Notes: a model not told the origin generated them from the sequence alone. Positions 1 through 9,321 are shown, counted from the stretch's first letter. The stretch: 64,000 nt of DNA from Sphingobacterium endophyticum (GCF_009733535.1 NZ_SMMI01000018.1:17224-81223), one strand, 5' to 3'. Numbers and translations: made by a program.

Positions 1-1796
1 AAGTCAGTCAAGAAGAAGATATTTCGCGGTAAATCCGAGGTTTTTATTACAGAACCTGTGTTTAAATCAACTTGTGAAATCTTCACGTTGTCACCAATAA
101 AAAAGTTCCCCTTATCTGTAAAACCATAGAAAGTTATTGAAAATGGTTTCGGTAAAAACCATTCTTTTCCGGTTGCTTTATTAAAATAAAATATACCATC
201 GGGATTATTATAAGCGATTTGGTTTCCATCAATACTAAATTCAGGAGCTCTTAATCCTGATTTTACAGTCTTTTTAAAGACTTCTTTAGGAATTTCATTT
301 ACAAGGTCAAATACCCGTATTTCATTATTATTATTAATGCTCTGTTCTATTATGAGAGTTCTAGAACTTTTGTCAAAATAAGCTGATGTAGGAACGAGTT
401 GCTCAATGTTAATTAAAACTTGTTCTTGTTTTGTTTCTGTATTGAAAAATATAACCTGTTTTGATTGCTTATTTATTACGATATATTTCGAATCTGGAGA
501 TACCGCAGTTAATGATATATAACTACTATCAAGGTTGGGTCTTAAAATCTCTTTTTTATCATTTAAGATATTATAACGCACGATTTCTAAACCTGAGTTT
601 ATGATATACGCATTGTCTTTATGGTCAAATTGTGGAAATCTAGGTTGGTCTGAATTAATATCATCTTTTTGGGCAATTAGTTTTCTATTTACAGCATCCC
701 ATACTTGAAGGACATATTGCCGATTTCCGGCACTTGCAAATCCAACAAGCCATTTACCATTTGGCGAAAACCGGGTCGTTCCAATATTCACATTCGGCAT
801 TCTAATTAAATCCTCCTGAACAGCTAACATAGATTGAGCAAATAATGCGGCACTTTCATCACCTCTTCTTGTTGCTTCAGCGATGTATGCTGCACCATCT
901 CCATATTCACTTTCCGTAAGTTTGTTAATCCCTGATGCATAAAGTGATTTAGCAAGATTTCTTAATGCAGAATTCCGTTGGGTCCAAGCAAAAATACCTG
1001 CCAAGATCGCGATAATTCCTAAGGCAGCAATTGCTGTAGCAATTCGTTTTATGTTTTTATTCTTTTGTTTGATTTTTTCTAATTGATATGCTTGGTCACG
1101 TTTGGTTAATTCTGCTAATGGAACACCTAATATTCCGGCAATTATTTTTAATAATGCAAGATCCAATCGTTTTTTATATTCATCAACTAAACCTTTTATT
1201 TGATAGTTTGGAATGTTGGCCTCTTGTAAATGTCTTCTATATGCTTCTGCAGATGTAAAACCTTCCTCTGTGGAATTGGGAATTCGAACATCAGCTGCTA
1301 AAACTTCCTCTGGTTGATCGAAATTGATTTTCCCGGTTTGGTCAATATTATATCTTAATTCATCTGGAAAACATTGTGCTTCCGTATTTTTCTCTCCATA
1401 TTCGGGCTCTCCTTTTATTATAAGAGCCATAATTTTCTGAGACTTTCCACTTTGCTTAAAATATCTTAGTTCATCACGAACGTAGGTAGATTTAGCAGAT
1501 TTGGGAGAACTTAAATAAATTAAGAATTCTGCTCGATCTAAAGCAGAAGTTAATGACCCACTTAAACTGGAACTCGCCGAGAGTTCCTTTTCGTCTTGAA
1601 ATACAGGATATATCTGACGTGGAATTTCCTCCCCTTGTGAATTCTTTTTTCCTATTAAATCTTCAGGAATTTCATAAGTCTCTAATGCATGATGTAACCA
1701 ATCTGCCCATTTTCTACCTTCTCCTTGATTATCACTATGACTGTAACTTATGAATGCCTTATATTGTTTTGTTAGGTCTTGTTCTTGATTATCCAT
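1..1796 (-). CDS. TIR-domain / transmembrane / WD40-like receptor protein (3' end outside window)
   Basis: The frame is open from the ATG at 1796 to the window edge, giving 598 codons without a stop. The N-terminus is a TIR-like fold: KAFISYSHSD at residues 13-22, VFQDEKEL at 65-72, and SAKSTYVRDEL at 100-110, where Glu109 sits where TIR NADases keep their catalytic glutamate. A linker follows, then one hydrophobic helix at about 252-274, then from about residue 330 beta-propeller-like strands (RFSPNGKWLVGFA, LQVWDAVNRK, VSPDSKYIVIN) typical of degenerate WD40/TolB repeats. Family knowledge: TIR proteins fused to WD40 repeats occur in bacteria as signalling or anti-phage receptors that may degrade NAD. 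The true C-terminus is unseen. The domain architecture is clear; the role in defence is inference. Confidence 0.85.
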   Translation of the reverse strand, partial: MDNQEQDLTKQYKAFISYSHSDNQGEGRKWADWLHHALETYEIPEDLIGKKNSQGEEIPRQIYPVFQDEKELSASSSLSGSLTSALDRAEFLIYLSSPKSAKSTYVRDELRYFKQSGKSQKIMALIIKGEPEYGEKNTEAQCFPDELRYNIDQTGKINFDQPEEVLAADVRIPNSTEEGFTSAEAYRRHLQEANIPNYQIKGLVDEYKKRLDLALLKIIAGILGVPLAELTKRDQAYQLEKIKQKNKNIKRIATAIAALGIIAILAGIFAWTQRNSALRNLAKSLYASGINKLTESEYGDGAAYIAEATRRGDESAALFAQSMLAVQEDLIRMPNVNIGTTRFSPNGKWLVGFASAGNRQYVLQVWDAVNRKLIAQKDDINSDQPRFPQFDHKDNAYIINSGLEIVRYNILNDKKEILRPNLDSSYISLTAVSPDSKYIVINKQSKQVIFFNTETKQEQVLINIEQLVPTSAYFDKSSRTLIIEQSINNNNEIRVFDLVNEIPKEVFKKTVKSGLRAPEFSIDGNQIAYNNPDGIFYFNKATGKEWFLPKPFSITFYGFTDKGNFFIGDNVKISQVDLNTGSVIKTSDLPRNIFFLTD

Positions 1797-1993
1797 AAAT
1801 ATGATTTTGGTAGTGTATCAAAATCTTTTTGTCAAAAATCAATCCTAATTCTAATATAATTTGAATTTTTTTGATAAAATTTATTTTTAATATTTAAAAT
1901 CTTTAATGAAATATCAATTATTTTTAAAGATGTTGAAACTTATATGATGTAACACAAAAATATTAATAGAATTAATGAGAATATTATTTGATC

Positions 1994-2185
1994 ATGCGTA
2001 GAAATGCTCAAAAAGCCTCGATTTCAATGTTTGTTAATCTAGGAGATCAGGAGCTGTTAGGTTCAATGGAAGAAGTAATTATTACTATTTATTTAAAGGT
2101 TAAACAATCAGGAAAGTTCAACTTGAAACCTGAGGATGGAATTATCGTGAGTAATGGAAGGAAAAGTTTAAAATTTGAAATTTGA
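1994..2185 (+). CDS. small hypothetical protein (63 aa), doubtful
   Basis: A short reading frame starting at an ATG at 1994 (an in-frame TTG lies six bases upstream). It lies alone between the divergent TIR gene and the convergent YceI gene and ends 28 bases before a strong two-way hairpin terminator, which would serve it well. The protein is mixed polar and hydrophobic (VNLGDQELLGSMEEVIITIY, then KPEDGIIVSNGRKSLKFEI), with no signal peptide or membrane helix. I do not recognise the family. The AT-rich surroundings offer no clear TAnnTTTG promoter. It may be real because of the terminator placement, but a chance frame cannot be excluded. Confidence 0.35.
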   Translation: MRRNAQKASISMFVNLGDQELLGSMEEVIITIYLKVKQSGKFNLKPEDGIIVSNGRKSLKFEI

Positions 2186-2212
2186 GATTTAAATTTTGAA
2201 AAAAATAAATTG

Positions 2213-2270
2213 ATATTATAAAAAAGAAGAAGATCCGAATATAATCGGATCTTCTTCTTTTTTATAATAT
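2213..2270. terminator. long bidirectional intrinsic terminator
   Basis: A perfect inverted repeat with 26-bp arms (2213-2238 and 2245-2270) around the six-base loop ATATAA. The core AGAAGAAGATCCGA pairs with TCGGATCTTCTTCT, and A- and T-rich ends give a U-tract on both strands. It lies just past the stop of the small plus-strand gene and ten bases past the stop of the minus-strand YceI gene. Confidence 0.9.
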
Positions 2271-2279
2271 AGTTTTTAT

Positions 2280-2807
2280 TTATGCTAGAACGAACTGTAG
2301 GTCTGCTTGAAACTTAACATCATCACTTACCATAACGCCACCAGTTTCTAAAGCTGCATTCCAAGTTAAACCAAATTCAGCACGATTAATTTTTCCTGTT
2401 ACTGTATATCCTGCTTTTTGATTTCCCCAAGGATCTTTACCAATACCACCAAATTCAACGTCAAAAGTAACTGGTTTAGTCACATCTTTAATTGTTAAAT
2501 CACCTGAAAGTTTATATTCACCATCATCAGTTTTTTTAATGCCGCTTGATACAAACTTGATATCAGGGAATTGTGAAACAGCAAAGAAATCTTCACTTTT
2601 TAAGTGTTGGTCACGTTGGCTGTTTTTTGTATTGATTGAATCAGCTTTAATATCCACAGCCACATGTTGAGCTGTATCAAGTTGATCGCTATTGTTATCA
2701 ACATTCACAGAGAAGTTTTCGAAATGACCTTTAACAGTTGAGATCATCATGTGTTTTACTTTAAATTCGATTTCGCTGTGTGCGCTATCTAAGTTCCAAT
2801 TTGCCAT
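2280..2807 (-). CDS. YceI family protein
   Basis: 175 residues, the usual length for the YceI lipid-binding beta-barrel family. The start MANWNLDSAHSEIEFKVKHM contains the family's W-x-(I/L)-D-x-x-H-S-x-(I/V)-x-F-x-V-x-H pattern; further on are GDLTIKDVTKPV at about residues 101-112 and FGGIGKDPWGNQKAGY at about 118-133, all typical. No signal peptide is visible, so this member is probably cytoplasmic, unlike periplasmic E. coli YceI. The family binds long-chain isoprenoid or fatty-acid-like molecules; the substrate here is unknown. The gene stands alone between its own promoter region and the long terminator. Confidence 0.95.
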   Translation of the reverse strand: MANWNLDSAHSEIEFKVKHMMISTVKGHFENFSVNVDNNSDQLDTAQHVAVDIKADSINTKNSQRDQHLKSEDFFAVSQFPDIKFVSSGIKKTDDGEYKLSGDLTIKDVTKPVTFDVEFGGIGKDPWGNQKAGYTVTGKINRAEFGLTWNAALETGGVMVSDDVKFQADLQFVLA

Positions 2808-3002
2808 AATATTTTTTCTAATTTTTTTCTAGTTGTTTTGTTTAACAAAGATGCACTGATAAATGTTTACACACATTGATGTATGTTAAGAAATACAAAA
2901 AGTTGTAGAGATTTATTAGTATTTGAATGAATCGTTGTTAAAATTAAATAATTGATAATGAATTACTGACGAAATTATGACGGTTAAAATCTGTTAAAGC
3001 TA

Positions 3003-3032
3003 TTTGATTTATTGAATCGCATAGTATATTTG
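3003..3032 (+). promoter_or_regulatory. Bacteroidota-type promoter (TTTG-18-TATATTTG)
   Basis: TTTG at 3003-3006 and TATATTTG at 3025-3032, separated by 18 bases, match the -33 and -7 consensus of Bacteroidota housekeeping promoters. The start of transcription would fall only a few bases before the ATG at 3040, so the first gene of this unit would be leaderless or almost so. Confidence 0.6.
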
Positions 3033-3039
3033 CCATCAA

Positions 3040-3444
3040 ATGAAAGCGATTATCACATTTGTACTATTTTTCTTATTTCTTTTGATAAGAAGTGGTAATA
3101 GTCATGAGGTAATTAATCACTCTGATAGACCCGCTATCAGTTTTATGGAAAACCATGTTTTAAATATTAGTACTCAAAGCAAACATTATTTCCAACAATC
3201 AATCTTCTCGCAAGCAAATTCTAAAGGAACTGGAAATCATTCCAATCACATTTTGCTGGAGCAAGAATCTGAAGATTTTCAACTTTGGAAAGATTACCAT
3301 CTTCAGATGGCTTTTTATGCCTGTTTGATAGCTTTTACGTTTTTAATGCTTCTTCCAAAGAATTCTGTAAGAAGACCGAATGCGTATATTCTCAATAATA
3401 ATTCCAACCCTATTTTTATTTCTCAACGCTCGTTGAGAATTTAG
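3040..3444 (+). CDS. small membrane/secreted hypothetical protein upstream of efflux operon
   Basis: 134 residues. The N-terminus is a signal peptide or membrane anchor (MKAIITFVLFFLFLLIRSG), the middle is polar and histidine-rich (residues 22-80), and a second hydrophobic helix lies at about 90-104 (MAFYACLIAFTFLMLL), ending in a basic tail. The composition (His, Asn, Ser and a C-terminal helix) resembles small proteins that precede metal or RND efflux genes in Bacteroidota, but I cannot name a family. It runs in the same direction as the efflux genes, 170 bases upstream, and a good promoter sits immediately before it. It could be an expressed accessory protein, or the front of a long leader. 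Confidence 0.55.
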   Translation: MKAIITFVLFFLFLLIRSGNSHEVINHSDRPAISFMENHVLNISTQSKHYFQQSIFSQANSKGTGNHSNHILLEQESEDFQLWKDYHLQMAFYACLIAFTFLMLLPKNSVRRPNAYILNNNSNPIFISQRSLRI

Positions 3445-3614
3445 TATCCAAGATACTTCAATGGTCAAATGCATTTATGCGGTTGATGTAAAGGTATCTT
3501 AGAATATAATTTCTTAATACAACAACAATCTTCGTTGGCTATTGAATGTCCTTATCCCTCATTTGGGTGTTGTGCCCATTTTACATTCAAAATTTTAAAA
3601 AATATTAAAACACA

Positions 3615-4697
3615 ATGAAGAGAGTTGTAATGCTCATGAGCTCCTTGGCTGTATTATGCCAAGTGGCTTGCCATGAAAAAAAAGAAGAAAAAGAGGAAGA
3701 CTTTAAATTTACTGCTACCTCTCCCGCAGAAATTGACACAAGTTTTAACAAAGAGTATGTTTCCCAGATTAAATCTGTTCGCAACATTGAACTCCGTGCT
3801 TTAGAAAAAGGTTATCTGGAACAGATTTATGTCGATGAAGGTCAGTATGTTCGGAAAGGTCAATTGCTGTTTCGTATCATGCCGAGAATGTATCAAGCCG
3901 AATTAAACAAACAAATGGCAGAGGTAGATGTCGCTCAGATCGAAGTACAAAATACCCAAAACCTATCCGATAAAAACATTGTTTCTCCTAATGAACTTGC
4001 TATGGCAAAAGCCAAATTGGAGCGGGCAAAAGCAGAAGCCGCAATTGCTAAATTGCATTTAACTTTTACTGAGGTTCGAGCACCTTTCGATGGTACAATC
4101 GATAGAATTCCATTGAAACTTGGAAGTCTTGTTGATGAAGGTGAATTGTTGACTACTTTATCTGATAACAGTCAGATGTTTGCTTACTTTAATGTCTCCG
4201 AACCTGAGTATTTAGATTATCAAAGAAACACAGCATCCCGTGGTGACAATCATGTTTCGTTATTGTTAGCGAATAATGAAGAACATGATCAAAAAGGGAT
4301 TGTGGAAACTATTGAAGGTGAATTTGATATTGAAACGGGAAATATTGCATTCAGGGCAAGATTTCCAAATCCTAATAAATTATTGAGAAATGGCGAAACG
4401 GGAAAAGTTTTAATGACTGTTCCTATGAAACATGCATTGCTTATTCCCCAAAAGGCAACTTATGAAGTTCAAGACAAAAAATATGTATTTGTTATAGATA
4501 AGGAAGGAAAAGTGATATCCCAGTCTATAAAAGTAGGTGCGTCTTTACCGGACCTCTATGTGGTCTCTTCAGGGATAAGTAACCATGATAGAATTCTTTT
4601 AGAAGGTCTACAGAAAGTAAAAGATGGTGAAAAGATTAAGTACTCTTTCGTAGAACCTAAAGAAGCTATCTCCAACTTGAAAATTAGAACAGAATAA
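3615..4697 (+). CDS. RND efflux periplasmic adaptor (membrane fusion protein), lipoprotein
   Basis: 360 residues, normal for HlyD/AcrA-type adaptors. A lipoprotein signal ends in the lipobox LCQVAC, so Cys19 is probably lipidated and the protein is anchored in the inner membrane. The order of domains is visible: lipoyl half-motif (ALEKGYLEQIYVDEGQYVRKG, about residues 62-82), alpha-helical hairpin (85-150), second lipoyl half (FTEVRAPFDGTIDRIPLKLG, about 152-171), beta-barrel and membrane-proximal domain (about 180-345). It joins the permease encoded 24 bases downstream to the outer membrane channel. First core gene of a three-gene efflux operon with no regulator next to it. Confidence 0.95.
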   Translation: MKRVVMLMSSLAVLCQVACHEKKEEKEEDFKFTATSPAEIDTSFNKEYVSQIKSVRNIELRALEKGYLEQIYVDEGQYVRKGQLLFRIMPRMYQAELNKQMAEVDVAQIEVQNTQNLSDKNIVSPNELAMAKAKLERAKAEAAIAKLHLTFTEVRAPFDGTIDRIPLKLGSLVDEGELLTTLSDNSQMFAYFNVSEPEYLDYQRNTASRGDNHVSLLLANNEEHDQKGIVETIEGEFDIETGNIAFRARFPNPNKLLRNGETGKVLMTVPMKHALLIPQKATYEVQDKKYVFVIDKEGKVISQSIKVGASLPDLYVVSSGISNHDRILLEGLQKVKDGEKIKYSFVEPKEAISNLKIRTE

Positions 4698-4721
4698 GTA
4701 ATTAGGAAATATAGAATAATC

Positions 4722-7700
4722 ATGTTTAATAGATTTATTAATAGGCCAGTTCTTTCTATTGTCATTTCCCTTATCATCGTGTTCTTAGGGGTATTGGCCA
4801 TGACACAATTGCCAGTTACACAATTTCCATCAATTTCCCCTCCGAAAGTAAATGTTAAAGCGGAATATCCTGGAGCAAATGGTGAATTGATGATTAAAGC
4901 GGTAATTATCCCATTAGAAAGGGCAATTAATGGGGTTCCTGGTATGAAATATATGGCATCCGATGCAGGTAATGACGGAGAAGCCAGTATTCAAATTGTA
5001 TTCGATTTGGGAACCGATCCAAACCAAGCATCAGTCAACGTTCAGAATAGGGTTGCCTCAGTAGTAAATAAGCTCCCTCCAATTGTAGTTCGTGAAGGAG
5101 TGAAAATTACTCGTGAAGAATCTAATATGTTGATGTATATCAATATGTACAGTGATGAAAAAGATTTGGATGGAAATTTCATGTTTAATTTTGCTGACAT
5201 CAATGTGGTCTCCGAATTAAGACGTGTTCCGGGTGTAGGTGTGGCAGATATTTTGGGAAATAGGGAATATGCAATGCGAATCTGGTTAAAACCAGACCGT
5301 ATGACAGCTTACAAGATTTCCTCCGAAGAGGTTATGAAAGCCCTGGAAGAACAAAGTTTAGAAGCTTCCCCAGGCCGTGCCGGTGAATCCTCAGGTATCA
5401 AATCCCAATCCTTTGAATATGTACTAAAATATTCTGGTCGTTTTACCACTGAAGAAGAATATGGTAATATAATATTAAAGGTTAATCCCAATGGTGAAAT
5501 TCTTCGATTGAAGGATGTAGCAGATATACATTTTGGATCTGCCATGTATGATATTTATTCAACATTGAATGGTCGACCTTCTGCTGCTATCGTATTAAAA
5601 CAATCTTATGGTAGTAATGCCTCACAAGTTATCAAAGATGTAAAATCCAAAATGGAAGAACTTCAACAATCCTTCCCTAAAGGTTTACATTATGAAATCA
5701 GTTATGACGTATCCAAATTCTTGGATGCTTCTATGGAAAAGGTGGTACATACTTTAGTTGAAGCTTTTATCCTTGTTGCTCTGGTGGTGTTCCTATTTTT
5801 AGGTGATTTAAGGTCTACTTTGATTCCAACTATAGCTGTGCCTGTATCATTAATCGGAGCATTTTTATTTATGCAATTTTTTGGAATAACCATCAATTTG
5901 ATCACCTTATTTGCCTTGGTGCTAGCAATTGGGGTGGTCGTTGATGATGCTATTGTTGTAATTGAAGCTGTCCATAAAAAAATGGAAGAAGAGCATATTT
6001 CAGCATATAAAGCAACAAAAAGAGCCATGCATGAAATCGCTGGAGCCATTATTGCCATTACATTTCTAATGGCTGCTGTATTTATACCTGTAGCTTTTAT
6101 GTCAGGACCTGTAGGAATTTTCTATAGGCAGTTTTCTATTACCATGGCGACTTCTATCATTCTTTCCGGATTAGTGGCGCTAACTTTAACTCCTGCTCTC
6201 TGTGCAATTTTATTAAAAAACAATCATGGTAAACCTAAAAAGAAGTCTATTGTAGACAAGTTTTTAGATGGATTTAACAGATCTTTTGACCGGGTTCAGA
6301 ATCGTTATGTGAAGCTGTTAAACAAAATTGTTAATAAAAGAGCAATTACATTATTGGTTTTAATCAGTTTCTGTATCGGTGCATATTTTCTAAATAATAG
6401 TGTTCCTTCTGGATTTATCCCAAATGAAGACCAAGGAATGATTTATGCAATTATCCAGACCCCACCAGGATCTACATTAGAAAGAACGAATAAGGCTGCT
6501 CTCGATTTGCAAAAAGAAGCTGAAGTAATTGATGGTGTATCATCTGTATCTTCTTTAGCAGGATATGAGATTTTAAATGAAGGTACTGCAGCAAATACCG
6601 GAACGCTCCTAATCAACTTAAAAGGCTGGGAAGAACGAAAAGAATCTGCTATTGAAATAATTGAACAACTTGAAAAATGTGCTGAAAATATACCTGGAGC
6701 TTCTATTGAATTCTTTCAACCTCCAGCAGTACCCGGTTATGGTGCAGCAGGCGGTTTTGAACTCAGATTACTTGATAAAACTGGGAATAATGACTTCCAA
6801 AAAATGGAACAGGTTAGTCGGGATTTTGTTAAAGAACTGAATAATCGGAAAGAATTGGCCTCTGTCTTTACTTTCTTCAGTGCCAGCTTCCCACAATATC
6901 TATTAAAAATTGATAATGATGTTGCTCAGCAAAAAGGTGTTTCTATCGATAATGCTATGAGCACACTTTCAACCTTAGTTGGTTCAAATTACGAGACCAA
7001 CTTTATCAAATTTGATAGGCAATATAAGGTAATGGTTCAGGCATTACCTCAATACCGTGCATTACCACAGGACATCCTAAAACTTTATGTGAAGAATGAT
7101 AAAGATGAAATGGTTCCTTTTTCAGAATTTATGCATATGGAAAAGGTATATGGACTTTCCGAGATAACTCGTCATAATATGTATTTAGCATCTGAAATAT
7201 CAGGATCTGCAGCACAGGGATTTAGTAGTGGTGAAGCAATTCAAATTGTTCAGGAAACTGCATTGAAATCATTACCTCGTGGCTATGCAATTGATTGGGC
7301 AGGTATTTCTAAAGATGAAGTGGCGAGGGGAAATCAAGCTATTTATATCTTTTTGATTTGTTTGGGTTTCGTTTATCTAATTCTTGCTGCCCAATATGAA
7401 AGTTTCATTTTACCATTTGCTGTTATTCTTTCACTTCCTGTCGGTATTTTCGGTGCATTTTTTCTATTGAAATTGCTTCAATTGGAAAATAATATATATG
7501 CTCAAGTGGCTTTAGTAATGTTGATTGGTTTGTTAGGAAAGAATGCAGTCTTGATTGTAGAATTTGCTGTTCAAAAACATCAGGAGGGATTAAGCATTTT
7601 TGAGGCTGCTCTTGAAGGAGCGAAAGTTCGTTTTAGACCTATCTTGATGACATCATTCGCATTTATTGCAGGGTTAATTCCTTTAGTTCTGGCAACAGGT

Positions 7701-7883
7701 CCAGGAGCTATTGGTAACCGAACGATTGGTACCGCTGCAGCAGGAGGGATGCTCTTCGGTACCGTCTTCGGCGTCCTCGTAATACCAGGGCTATATTACA
7801 TTTTTGGAAGTATTGCTTCCAAACGGAAACTTATTAAACATGAAGATGAAAACCCATTATCTGAAGAAATCGATGGAAACTAA
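4722..7883 (+). CDS. RND multidrug efflux permease, HAE1 (AcrB/MexB) family
   Basis: 1053 residues, full length for an HAE1 proton/drug antiporter. The N-terminus MFNRFINRPVLSIVISLIIV is the usual first helix. The proton-relay motif GVVVDDAIVVIEAVHKK in helix 4 (about residues 405-421) keeps both aspartates. Two large periplasmic loops (about 40-340 and 560-870) and twelve predicted helices follow the standard order. The C-terminal helices contain GLLGKNAVLIVEFA and RFRPILMTSFAFIAGLIPL, both conserved. The trimer would take drugs or other toxic molecules from the inner membrane or periplasm and pass them through the adaptor and channel encoded on either side. The substrate range cannot be read from sequence. 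Confidence 0.97.
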   Translation: MFNRFINRPVLSIVISLIIVFLGVLAMTQLPVTQFPSISPPKVNVKAEYPGANGELMIKAVIIPLERAINGVPGMKYMASDAGNDGEASIQIVFDLGTDPNQASVNVQNRVASVVNKLPPIVVREGVKITREESNMLMYINMYSDEKDLDGNFMFNFADINVVSELRRVPGVGVADILGNREYAMRIWLKPDRMTAYKISSEEVMKALEEQSLEASPGRAGESSGIKSQSFEYVLKYSGRFTTEEEYGNIILKVNPNGEILRLKDVADIHFGSAMYDIYSTLNGRPSAAIVLKQSYGSNASQVIKDVKSKMEELQQSFPKGLHYEISYDVSKFLDASMEKVVHTLVEAFILVALVVFLFLGDLRSTLIPTIAVPVSLIGAFLFMQFFGITINLITLFALVLAIGVVVDDAIVVIEAVHKKMEEEHISAYKATKRAMHEIAGAIIAITFLMAAVFIPVAFMSGPVGIFYRQFSITMATSIILSGLVALTLTPALCAILLKNNHGKPKKKSIVDKFLDGFNRSFDRVQNRYVKLLNKIVNKRAITLLVLISFCIGAYFLNNSVPSGFIPNEDQGMIYAIIQTPPGSTLERTNKAALDLQKEAEVIDGVSSVSSLAGYEILNEGTAANTGTLLINLKGWEERKESAIEIIEQLEKCAENIPGASIEFFQPPAVPGYGAAGGFELRLLDKTGNNDFQKMEQVSRDFVKELNNRKELASVFTFFSASFPQYLLKIDNDVAQQKGVSIDNAMSTLSTLVGSNYETNFIKFDRQYKVMVQALPQYRALPQDILKLYVKNDKDEMVPFSEFMHMEKVYGLSEITRHNMYLASEISGSAAQGFSSGEAIQIVQETALKSLPRGYAIDWAGISKDEVARGNQAIYIFLICLGFVYLILAAQYESFILPFAVILSLPVGIFGAFFLLKLLQLENNIYAQVALVMLIGLLGKNAVLIVEFAVQKHQEGLSIFEAALEGAKVRFRPILMTSFAFIAGLIPLVLATGPGAIGNRTIGTAAAGGMLFGTVFGVLVIPGLYYIFGSIASKRKLIKHEDENPLSEEIDGN

Positions 7884-9321
7884 AAATAAAAACTACTTCA
7901 ATTGGGTTGCAATCACTTTGTTGGCACTTTCAGCTTCCAGCTGTAAAGTGCCTCAAGCAACTCAAATGAAAGAAAATAAGAGCCTTCCGACCGCATTCAA
8001 TGAGGAGCTTGTCAATCAGGATACCACAAATTCTGGGAATGTGAAATGGAGAGAATTTTTCACAGATCCTAATTTAATTTCCTTATTGGATACCGCTTTA
8101 AAGAATAATCAAGAGCTCAATATCACTTTGCAAGAACTTGAAATTGCAAAGAATGATATCATGCTCAGGAAAGGAGCATTAAAACCTATTGTAGGTGTCG
8201 GTGCAGGGGCAGGTATAGAGAAAGTTGGACGATACACTTCTCAAGGTGCTGGTGACGCATCTACAGAAATAACGCCTGGCCATGAAATGCCAGATCCCCT
8301 AGGAGATTTAAATGTGTCCGTTTTTGCACATTGGGAGGTGGATATCTGGAAAAAACTTAAATACTCAGAACAAGCAGCTGTTAACCGATATTTAGCAACA
8401 GTTGAAGGTAAAAACTTTGTTTTGAGTAGTTTAATTGCAGAAGTTGCTAATTCTTATTATGAACTGTTGGCATTAGATAACCAATTGGCTATAATACGTC
8501 AGAATATCCTTTTGCAAGAGAAAGCTTTAGAGGTGGTGAAAATACAAAAAGAGGCTACTAGAGTGACGGAACTAGCAGTCAAAAAGTTTGAAGCTGAAGT
8601 TGCCAAAACTAAAGGAATGGAATTTTCTACATTACAACAAATTAAGGAAACAGAAAACCGAATTAACTTTTTATTAGGCCGTTATCCTCAAGAAATTGTG
8701 CGTAATCAAAGTAGTTTTATAGATCTAGTCCCTGCAACTGTTAAAACTGGAATTCCTAGTCAACTATTAAATAATCGCCCGGATATTCTACAGGCAGAGC
8801 ATGAATTAGCTGCCGCAAAATTGGATGTTCAGGTAGCACGCAAAGAATTCTACCCCTCATTAGATATTTCTGCAGCCTTTGGACTACAGGCTTTCAAACC
8901 TTCTTATCTCTTTCGATTGCCTGAATCTTTACTTTATAATTTAGCGGGTGATCTTACTGCCCCTTTATTAAATAAAAATGCAATTAAAGCGGAATTCAAT
9001 TCTGCAAATTCAAGGCAGATTCAAGCAATTTATAATTACGAAAGGACTTTACTCAACGCTTTCACTGAAGTTTCAACCCAACTTTCAAATATTGACAACC
9101 TAGAAAAAGGATATGTTTATAAAAATCAAGAGGTTGATGCATTGAATAAATCTATTGATGTCTCTAATGAATTATTCAAGTCTGCAAGAGCAGATTATTT
9201 AGAAGTGTTGATGACTCAGCGTGATGTTTTGGATGCAAAATTAGAATTAATAGAAACTAAAAAACAACAACTCAATGCAGTTGTTAATGTATATAAAGCT
9301 TTAGGTGGTGGTTGGAAATAA
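7873..9321 (+). CDS. RND efflux outer membrane channel (TolC/NodT/OprM-type lipoprotein)
   Basis: The start is placed at the ATG at 7873, 11 bases inside the end of the permease, because the next residues form a lipoprotein signal (WVAITLLALSASSC, lipidated Cys about 23). An earlier in-frame ATG at 7804 would put 23 unlikely residues in front. 482 residues with the two repeated outer membrane efflux protein domains: the first around 75-270 and the second around 300-480, including SQLLNNRPDILQAEHELAAA and VARKEFYPSLDISAAFG, both highly typical of OprM relatives. It forms the outer membrane exit of the pump. A strong terminator closes the operon 36 bases downstream. Confidence 0.95.
   Translation: METKNKNYFNWVAITLLALSASSCKVPQATQMKENKSLPTAFNEELVNQDTTNSGNVKWREFFTDPNLISLLDTALKNNQELNITLQELEIAKNDIMLRKGALKPIVGVGAGAGIEKVGRYTSQGAGDASTEITPGHEMPDPLGDLNVSVFAHWEVDIWKKLKYSEQAAVNRYLATVEGKNFVLSSLIAEVANSYYELLALDNQLAIIRQNILLQEKALEVVKIQKEATRVTELAVKKFEAEVAKTKGMEFSTLQQIKETENRINFLLGRYPQEIVRNQSSFIDLVPATVKTGIPSQLLNNRPDILQAEHELAAAKLDVQVARKEFYPSLDISAAFGLQAFKPSYLFRLPESLLYNLAGDLTAPLLNKNAIKAEFNSANSRQIQAIYNYERTLLNAFTEVSTQLSNIDNLEKGYVYKNQEVDALNKSIDVSNELFKSARADYLEVLMTQRDVLDAKLELIETKKQQLNAVVNVYKALGGGWK

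Noticed and set aside
5309..6058. Minus-strand frames inside the RND permease
   Set aside because: Fully overlapped by the well-supported permease; composition is that of antisense to a membrane protein.
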